From NCBI RefSeq assembly GCF_003597395.2, contig NC_133773.1, forward strand, positions 126,006,415 through 126,070,414: a stretch of DNA of 64,000 nt, written 5' to 3'. Of the stretch, positions 58,001 through 64,000 are shown piece by piece. Every line of letters begins with the position of its first letter. Position 1 is the stretch's first letter. Source of the DNA: Chelonoidis abingdonii. Its lineage: Eukaryota > Chordata > Testudines > Testudinidae. The position numbers were made by a program, and so were the translations under genes. Below the pieces are notes generated by a model. The model had not been told where the DNA came from, ran no database searches, and saw only the letters and a list, made by a program, of their open reading frames with translations.

Positions 58001-61000
58001 AACTATCTCAAGCTTTTTCCCCTTATTTATACATTAGTAATAGAATGACATGTCCCTTAAAGAAACCTTGTTAAGTAAGCAATTTCAACGATCCAGCAAG
58101 AGGTTCCTTCTGATTATTGATTAACCAGGTGTGGGTCTTTCCAGGGTTTGCAACCTCGAGACCTCAATAGACATTCCTGAGGGTACCTCCTGCTCTTTTA
58201 AAATGCATGTATCAGCAACTTCAACACAATTCTTATCAGGAAGGATGCGGGGGTCAAGCTGCCCTTTCTGTGGCACCCAAAACCCCCTCCCCTCCTGCCT
58301 TGGTCAAGCTGAGATTGCTGAATGGCCATTTACAGCTTGCTTACTAGGCCGCCTTTAACAATAAGCCATAGTGGTTTTAGGCACTTTACTGGTTTGCCAA
58401 AGTCTCTCTGTACAGTGCAGGAGTCTTTGCAGCCATGCAACTTGCTGTCTGTCTTCTCTCCAAATAGGGCCCCGCCGTCAAAGGGCAGCTCCTGCAATGA
58501 CTGCTGGGCCTTGGTGGACAACTCAGAGAGGAGCAGCCAAGAGACTTGCTGCATGGAGACAGCGGAACTCATGGTGTGGGCAGTAGAATCTGATGCCACC
58601 TGGAGGTTCACTGTGGCTGCAGTCATGCCCTTATCGAGGATAGCTCAGAACTCCTTCTTTGAACTTGGCCATGACTTGCCACATATCAGCCAAGGAAGGC
58701 CTGGTGATTGGTCACTCTCAGCTGAAGCCCTTGCTTCTCCTTGTGGTTAACCGCCTCAGCCATAAGTGATTTAGAGGCTGGGTGAGAGAATAAATACTCG
58801 TGCCCTTTGGTCGGCACAAAGTACTTGCGTTTGGCCCTTTTAGAGATAAGGGCCAGGGAAGAGGGGGTCTGCCACAGGTCATTCGTGATTTTGGAAACCC
58901 CTTCATAAAGGTGTAGAGCCACCCTGGCAGGAGCCGAGGAGCAGAGGACATCAAACAGAGAGTCTGAGGGCTCTTCCAATTCTTCTGCCTGAAGCCCCAG
59001 GTTAGAAGTGGCCCTTTTCAAAAGTTCCTGGTGTGCCTTGGCATCATCCTAAGGAACTGGGTGAGGGGGCCCGGTGATAGCCTCATCTGGCGACAACGAT
59101 GCCGTTGCCACGGGAACCTCCATGGTCCAGCAGCTTGCTCCCCTGGATCCTCTTGGATCTGTGGGATCTTACCCCTCAAAATCTCAAGCACCAAAGGGGA
59201 TGGGATATCGAGGCTGCTGGCCTCTCCGAGGCTCCTGACACTGATCAGGGAGCCTGGGAAGGTTGGGTGAACCCCCAAGGGTTCCACAGATACCAGGGCG
59301 CCAGCCACTGCACTTGGGGACATGTAACAGGTTTCAGTGCTGATAACGTAAACAGCACCGCCGGTACATGGGCTTGTCCTGCCGGCAGGGAACCTCGCTC
59401 CAAGCCAGCACTACCAGTGGAGTGGTTGGTATGGGGCGACCAGGATCGGGCTGAGCAGTGGCTCTTGTCCAACCGGTGCCGGCTGCTGTGTCCCGAAGCC
59501 AACCTGTCCAAGAGATACTGCCTTGCTTGGGCTCTTGGGAACTGATAGCGTTTGGTGGATTGGCGTTGGATACCCAGCAATCCACGCCTCATGCTACTTG
59601 ACCGGTATGTTGAACAGGACCGGGAGCTACTACAGGCCGGTTGCCGGGAGGATCACCCTGAGTAGGGTGACCTCCTTCATCAAGACAGGAGATGATGGCC
59701 CAGCGATTGGTGGTCTCTGATCGGTCCCAGGCCCTGGGAGATGGTAGGGGCTGGTTCTGGAGTTCTTGCCAGGTGGCTCGTGCCTCAGAGGGTCTGCGCC
59801 AATCTACCGGTGAGGTACTTCTCGAGTCCCTCAATCAGTGCCCCTGGTGTGGGGACCAAAGAGGGCTCCACTGAGCCTGCCTCTCTCGTCCTGAGGAGTG
59901 ACAGCTGCGGGTGGGTGAAGCTGGTGAGACGTCCCACTCAATGGGGAATGATGCCACTGAGGCAGGGACACAGGGTTTTCCTTGAGACCAGGGGTCCGCG
60001 GGAGCTGGTATAGGTGGCACTAGGAGCATCAGGATCTCTTGAACCACTCGAAGAGCTTCGTGTGCCGATGGCACCTGAAGCTGGCTAGGGCGTGCACTGC
60101 TATCCATGGTCACAGGCAAAGCATGGGATAGGCTGCACCGCTCGACTTGAGCTGGGACCCGACTTCCTGAACGGAGTATTGAGCTGCCCGGCATGGGTCG
60201 TGGCTTGCCCCCGCCCTCTCCTTTCCCTTATTTCCCTCCCAGTCTTTTTCGGCTTCATGACCAGAGCCATGGAGGGAGACCGGTGCCGGCTCGTGGATGG
60301 CATCGGCGGAGCATTGCACATGGAGGTCGTTGTGCTTGGTGTGCAGTCAGACCACTGCTTTGGTTCCAGAGTGAGTGCCGACTCCATTAGGAGCACTTTC
60401 AGACAAATATCGCACTCCTTCGTCCTAGATTTAAAGGACCTGCAGATATGGCACTCATGTGCCCTTTGCCTAAGCACCTTAGGCAGCTGGTATGTGGACC
60501 ACTGACGGGCATAGACCGTTTGCAGCCATCGCAGGGCTTAAAGCCTGGGGACCAGGACATGCCCTGTCCCCCAGGTGAGTCCCGTTTGGGACTAATGAAA
60601 AGTTAAGAACTACTACTAAGGCTAACTAAGAAACTACTAACTATATACAACTATATTACAGGTTTTTCAACATTCACAAGAACAGAAAACCTAGCCAAAT
60701 CAGCAGATATTCCAGCACCATCACTGGCGGCAAGAAAGAACTGATACCGCGCCATGCGGCACCACCCCAGCGGGTGCCAGAGCTGGTCCTCTATGGATAC
60801 TGCTGAGGGAAAAACTTCCGGCACCGGTGCATGTGGTGACCACACACACCTAATATGGAATGGACATGAGCAAGCACTCAAAGAAGAATGGCACCTTCAC
60901 TCAATGGATCGCTCTGTCAGTCATAGCTCTCATCAAATTCAGTCACAGCTACTTAGGTTAGGGAAATACACATATACATGAAGTTTACTTTTGTTATCCC

Positions 61001-63647
61001 TGTAAAGCCAACACAGCTTAAAGAGTGAGCTCATTCATAGCTAACTCATGCAACACAATTTCAGACTAAGTCCCAGTTTTAGAATCCTGGTAGTATCAGA
61101 GCCACGCAGAACACAGTTCAATTTTCATGTTCTAGGAGGAATACGAACCAAGGGCTTTTGGACAAACAGCTTATTACTCATAAATTGGGGCAGCTGGGTA
61201 CAGAGTCACTGAAAGACAGACGAACATGGAACCCATGACGATACTTTCACAGTCCCTTTCAACAGTATAGCACACTTTAATGTAAAGTTTATGTAACTGA
61301 CCTAGAATTCCAAGAAAGCAACAATGGAAGGAATTAGTGTCTGTCACTGACTATAAAAATGCCTTTAAAAAACAAAAAGCACAAACAGAAAACAAAACTC
61401 AGTAAACAACAAAGATGCAAGAGAATGAAGCAAAGCCCAGAGAACTCCGGGAAAGCAGCAGAAACAGGTCAGAGTATGGGATGATACTTACTATGGTAAC
61501 AGGTACTCTTTAGCATATCCATCTCCTGTTTGTAACGCAGCCACAAGAAGAAAAAAGCACAAGTAGAGAATCTATGCATTCATCACAGCCATTGTGTTAA
61601 ATTAAAAGAATGGTTGGAGCCATTCTTATAGAAAACAGAATGAGATGAAGTAGTGCGTGGAAGACTTCATAACAGACAAGTGATATATCCCAATGAATAA
61701 GGTAAAGGAAACACAAAACAGAAATTAGATTACACCTATTTAACAGATAGACTGTTACTTTTATCCTTTTTTTCCTCAAAGGGATAACGGATTTTCTTGG
61801 CCCTTTCCTCATTTTTCTGATAATTTTACATCATCATGTTAACAAATCAAACTAAGATCTAAACTGGGAGAGAAAAATATTCCCAGAGGTGTAATCCAAA
61901 TACAATAATGTTTAAGAAATGTGCAACCAGTGAGTAGGATTTGACAAACTATCTATTCATGTTCAATTCAGAGAAGGTCTGCTTCATCATTAGAAACAAC
62001 ATTTCACTTCAAAACAGCAGCCACCTCTTGTTCAGAGTGCTCAAAGGGGTGATTCAATTCAGAAACTCAACAAGATGACTAGGCAATTTTGAAATGGTGA
62101 TAATCTGTCTACTGACAATGCACATTTCTTTATTATTGTGAACATAATCACTATTACATTCAGTTACACAGCTCTACAGATTGTAAAAAAATAAAAACCA
62201 AAATAATTCCTCTTTATTTCATTAAATTCTATTTTTTCATGCTTCAGTCAAGACAGGTGAAGCTACAGGAGTCTTCCCCACCCCAGCTCAATGTAACATA
62301 CCTTCTTCTAGCTTAACTGGTGTGCTGGGAGGAGTACGGGCTGAAGTATGATCAGGAGCACTCTTTTCTTTCTGTTGCCTGGCATCTTCTGAAGGTTCTA
62401 TAGATGAATCAGTATGGGAATTAAAAACAGCATACAAGATTCTTCTTTAGGGATGCAGGAAAACAGACATCCCGCTACACACCCAAAAATCTTTGAATTC
62501 ATTTTTTTTCTGAATGAAAATTCTGTCTGAATACCAAATAATTCCAAAGCAAGCAAAGGTAAGGTGCAGACCAACACTGTTGTGATCTTAGCTGTCACAG
62601 AAGTTATGCTATCCAACTATTTCAACTCAAAACATTTCTCAGTAAAATGGACTGAAATGATTATACAACACTAGTTTGGAGCCAAGCATTGGAAAATACT
62701 GATCTAAAGCGAGGGGAATTTGCAGGGGAAGAGCCAAAGGAAAAAATAACCGTATGGAAGAAGGGCACCAAAACTAAAATTACATAAAGTTCTTTTGCTT
62801 GCTTTGAGTTTATTTGCAGAACCTTGGCGTAAACAAAATGTACATTACTCAAAGCAAAGAATGAAAAGGTGCACAGATAATCACAATGTAATGTGCAATA
62901 AACTGCAATTATTCCAAACAGATTCTGCAGTGGTTTTAGATTTTTTTTTTCAAATTAAAAAGGATCCCCCCACACTCCCTTCCAGCTTCAACGGTAGTTG
63001 GATACTAAAGGAGCAGATGTTAATGTAAAACAAAAAAGCCACCTTAATATTTAGAACAGAGATTTCCTCAGTACCAGAGCACTGTTCTACACAGTTCATC
63101 CAGACGAGAAAAACCCACCAATTAAATTAAATCAGCCCCACAGGTAATAAGCCAAGCCAACGAAAGATGTCCAGAGATAGCAGAGACTCTGTAAGTGCAG
63201 ATTAAGCAAGAGATGACTTCCCCTTGATTGAAAACTCAGTGGTACCATATTCATTAGTACCTGAGGCCTCAGCCAAAAGGTCAGGATTGGAACTTAATGC
63301 TTTGATGACTGCTGTGTGAAATTCCTTGTGTGGAGACCTCTGCTCATCTGGCTCCTCCTGATTAAGATTTGTGATGATTTGCTGCATGGTCTGACAAGAA
63401 ACTTGTGCAGCAGAGAACTCAGAATTATCTAAAGATTTAGATAGCGTTGATCCTTCATGAGTCTGCAAAATCGTCAGATCTGCTTCTTTCACTGCTCCTT
63501 GAAAGGTTTTTGACCTGCTTTGCAACTCCAGAGGTTTTTTTCCAGAAGAATTTTGCTCCCTGTAGCTGTGACTTTTAAGTAAAACATTTGGCTTCCCAGC
63601 TGGTTTCTGTCTCAATACCACAGTCTCTCCATATTTTGATAGCTTAT
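51668..63647 (-). CDS. ADD1: ADD1 alpha-adducin, 3' part of the gene
   Basis: Alpha-adducin caps actin filaments and recruits spectrin at the membrane skeleton. Only the C-terminal tail is in the window: the last exon (51668-52032), an alternative 34-bp exon (61492-61525), an exon at 62302-62397 and a 387-nt cassette (63261-63647). The head, neck and earlier tail exons lie beyond 64000. The final residues carry the MARCKS-related lysine-rich domain (SPSKKKKKFRTPSFLKK), the site of calmodulin binding and PKC phosphorylation in adducins. Phases agree: exon 62302-62397 ends in phase 1 and joins the terminal exon as KLEE-ETLQDQ...DDSDAATFK, close to human KLEE-D...DDSDAATFK. The last intron (about 10 kb) holds the DIRS element and the 34-bp exon. 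Confidence 0.93.
52033..54280. other. Last ADD1 intron, left part
   Basis: AT-rich intron sequence with no recognised repeat or exon. Confidence 0.5.
54281..54463 (-). repeat. DIRS terminal inverted repeat, window-left
   Basis: TTGCTCATTTCTATTCC, ATATTAGGTATGTGTG, GCCGGAAGTTTTTCCCTCAGC and CATGGTGCGGTAT are inverted complements of motifs at the other end. The outermost 25-30 bp (AAAAGACAGTTACC...) has no partner in the other terminal repeat but is present, inverted, in the internal complementary region. Confidence 0.88.
54536..54640 (-). repeat. DIRS internal complementary region (ICR)
   Basis: 54536-54594 (ending GGTAACTGTCTTTT) is the inverted complement of the outer left end (from 54281). 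54595-54640 (CTTCTTTGAGTGCTTGCTCA...) is the inverted complement of the outer right end (60841-60886). The junction at 54594/54595 therefore mirrors the circular junction of the two termini, which is the role of the ICR in DIRS replication models. Confidence 0.85.
54670..55706 (-). pseudogene. DIRS tyrosine recombinase (YR), one frameshift
   Basis: The enzyme would integrate the circular DNA copy. An open frame of 313 codons (55611 down to 54670) holds the catalytic domain: Arg123/124 in TSARRVSKIKAL, His255-x-x-Arg258 in RAHSMRAQ, and His290-Tyr291 in TFTAHYAI, so all expected active-site residues are present. The N-terminal core-binding part (KPSTRLTCLAKWTRFSRWVS) is in another frame, 55706-55404, and continues as LSSIRVHLAAISAFHSPIQG in the main frame. 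A shift near 55480-55520 separates them. It is the best preserved gene of the element. Confidence 0.9.
55790..57130 (-). pseudogene. DIRS reverse transcriptase and RNase H, degraded
   Basis: RT pieces, in order on the - strand: PILDLRDLNKYLQK (near 57080-57110), then PGDWYAALSSKYAYFYIAVF, FLRFTVQLHHYQFIVLPFGL and VFTKCMSVVAAYLRHR (57046-56720). The region expected to carry the YxDD box reads VYPDLKGG, so the catalytic aspartates are lost, and the earlier LDxxDAYF aspartates are changed (LSSKYAYF). RNase H pieces follow: LVLDASDLGWGTHLSN (56529-56179), then DNTASMFYINRQGG and LPGVRNTLVDQLSR (56266-55790). At least three frames are used, so there are several indels. The order RT-RNase H-YR is that of DIRS1-type elements. 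Confidence 0.88.
57608..58360 (-). mobile_element. Unrelated insertion inside the DIRS element, LTR-like
   Basis: Between RT and gag, about 750 bp has no DIRS coding similarity. It starts TGTGACGGGGCTGG and ends near CCTTTAACA. On the - strand it holds a TATA-like ATGTATAAATAAGG (about 58021-58035). These features would suit a solo LTR, but I found no convincing target duplication and the right edge is uncertain by tens of bases. Confidence 0.35.
58400..60480 (-). pseudogene. DIRS gag-like ORF1, degraded
   Basis: Several - strand frames cover the place of DIRS ORF1. The 5' end (60477 down to 60100) has a cysteine-rich ECHICRSFKSRTKECDIC motif, typical of the start of these proteins. 59021-58686 carries LFDVLCSSAPARVALHLYEG; 58626-58400 carries SSAVSMQQVSWLLLSELS and LPFDGGALFGEKTD, the latter familiar from DIRS gag C-termini. 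The middle is split by frame breaks. Gag proteins package the element RNA; the assignment of individual domains is inference. Confidence 0.7.
60745..60886 (-). repeat. DIRS terminal inverted repeat, window-right
   Basis: ACCGCGCCATGCGGCACCAC, GCTGAGGGAAAAACTTCCGG and TAATATGGAATGGACATGAG ending CAAGCACTCAAAGAAG mirror the left terminal repeat. Its outer 46 bp reappears inverted at 54595-54640. Confidence 0.88.
61492..61525 (-). CDS. ADD1: ADD1 alternative 34-bp exon (short isoform end)
   Basis: On the - strand this is flanked by acceptor TACAAACAG and donor GTAAGTATC. Joined to exon 62302-62397 it reads KLEE-GDGYAKEYLLP; the last TA plus the A that begins the terminal exon gives a TAA stop. 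Human ADD1 has a matching 34-bp exon giving GDGCAREYLLP, which yields the shorter alpha-adducin without the MARCKS-related tail. Length and reading are conserved, so this is very likely functional. Skipping it produces the full-length tail. Confidence 0.9.
62302..62397 (-). CDS. ADD1: ADD1 exon ending TPVKLEE
   Basis: The acceptor CATCTATAG lies just right of 62397; the donor GTATGT starts at 62301 on the - strand. It encodes PSEDARQQKEKSAPDHTSAR and TPPSTPVKLEE, matching human DEAREQKEKSPPDQ and STPIKLEE. Ninety-six nt, phase 1 at both ends. Confidence 0.93.
62410..63250. other. ADD1 intron between exon 62302-62397 and the cassette exon
   Basis: No repeat or exon recognised; short T- and A-runs only. 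Confidence 0.5.
63261..63647 (-). CDS. ADD1: Probable ADD1 cassette exon, 387 nt
   Basis: An open stretch of 129 codons lies between an acceptor (CATCCTGCGTAG, - strand) and a donor (CTCAG/GTACTA). It starts and ends in phase 1, the same phase as the neighbouring ADD1 exon boundary, so it can be included or skipped without changing frame. The product is hydrophilic and rich in Ser, Gln, Glu and Lys (e.g. DKLSKYGETVVLRQKPAGK, TMQQIITNLNQEEPDEQRS, SSNPDLLAEAS). It is not part of the human 737-residue protein as I know it. It would lengthen the disordered tail just before the EPSEDARQQ segment. If the donor is not used, the frame reads on to a stop at 63202-63204, giving a truncated tail. Confidence 0.65.
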
Positions 63648-63924
63648 CTACGCAGGATGTAGCAATGTTACATAGAAAATAAAGGGGTATGCAATTACAT
63701 AGACACAGTAATGTTAACACCTCAGTCCCACAAAATGCTTTAATCACTGTACAGAGAAAATTACACATGAAAAAGACAGAATTTGTGACTCTTTATACGT
63801 CAAGATATCAGAAGGTACAGCAAGAGCAACACACACCAATAAGGGACGAATCACCATATAGTTTTTAGAGGAAACGTAATTAGTACATTGCCCTGTAAGT
63901 TATTATTTATATAACAATAGTGCC

Positions 63925-64000
63925 TAGCATAGGCACCGATCCCTGGGTGCTCCAGGGCTGGAGCACCCACGGAAAAAATTAGCAGGTGCTCAGCATCTGC
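63925..64000. repeat. Start of a reptile DNA repeat, cut by the window end
   Basis: CACCGATCCCTGGGTGCTCC, CTGGAGCACCCACGG and AGCAGGTGCTCAGCATCTGC match the family seen at 30170-30412. Confidence 0.5.

Larger units (their letters stand above)
54281..60886 (-). mobile_element. DIRS-like tyrosine-recombinase retrotransposon
   Basis: DIRS elements copy through RNA but integrate with a tyrosine recombinase (YR), so they have inverted terminal repeats and no target duplication. All hallmarks are readable here: inverted termini (54281-54463 and about 60745-60886), an internal complementary region at about 54536-54640 that joins the outer ends of both, and remnants of gag (about 58400-60480), RT/RNase H (55790-57130) and YR (54670-55706), in that order on the - strand. 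Length is 6.6 kb, including about 0.75 kb of unrelated insertion. Frameshifts and lost RT residues make it inactive. It lies in the last ADD1 intron, in the same direction as ADD1. Confidence 0.92.

Noticed and set aside
59031..60505. + strand frames of up to 148 codons
   Set aside because: Opposite strand of the degraded DIRS gag; not expected to be coding.

Overview
This is vertebrate nuclear DNA, most likely from a non-avian reptile and probably a turtle. Genes are split into short exons with GT-AG introns. The many repeats (Harbinger elements with 'GTCTACACTAC' ends, hAT elements with perfect 8-bp target duplications, a DIRS-type retrotransposon, MIR-like SINEs, SINE/CR1-like tails) are a mix I associate with turtles and crocodilians. 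The species call is inference; the gene identities are not in serious doubt.

Two protein-coding genes were found, arranged tail to tail. MFSD10 (a 12-helix major facilitator transporter, TETRAN) lies on the + strand. I assembled 13 coding exons between 14251 and 45404; they join in phase to a 473-residue protein. A CpG-rich promoter region lies at about 13960-14420. ADD1 (alpha-adducin) lies on the - strand with its 3' end inside the window. Its last coding exon (51668-52032), a 34-bp alternative exon (61492-61525), the preceding exon (62302-62397) and a 387-nt symmetric cassette exon (63261-63647) are visible; the rest lies beyond position 64000. The convergent MFSD10/ADD1 pair matches the arrangement on human 4p16.3.

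Layout: 1-2397 has no recognised gene. 2401-6609 is a nearly complete 4.2-kb Harbinger transposon with a TTA duplication, a broken DDE transposase (+) and a Myb/SANT-like protein (-). 6613-13960 is intergenic with MITEs, SINE-like tails and two palindromic repeats. 14251-45404 is MFSD10, whose introns hold several DNA transposons: 21146-21269, 25043-25397 inside a MIR, 30994-31276, 36599-38074, 40821-41511 and a second Harbinger remnant ending at 43498. 45405-51667 holds the facing 3' regions. The last ADD1 intron contains a 6.6-kb DIRS-like element (54281-60886) in the same orientation as ADD1. It has inverted terminal repeats, an internal complementary region that joins the two ends, and gag, RT/RNase H and tyrosine recombinase remnants.

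I found no evidence of a new multi-gene system. The most interesting observations are the ADD1 cassette exon, the conserved 34-bp ADD1 exon that switches the protein's C-terminus, the readable DIRS architecture, and the palindromic reptile repeats.
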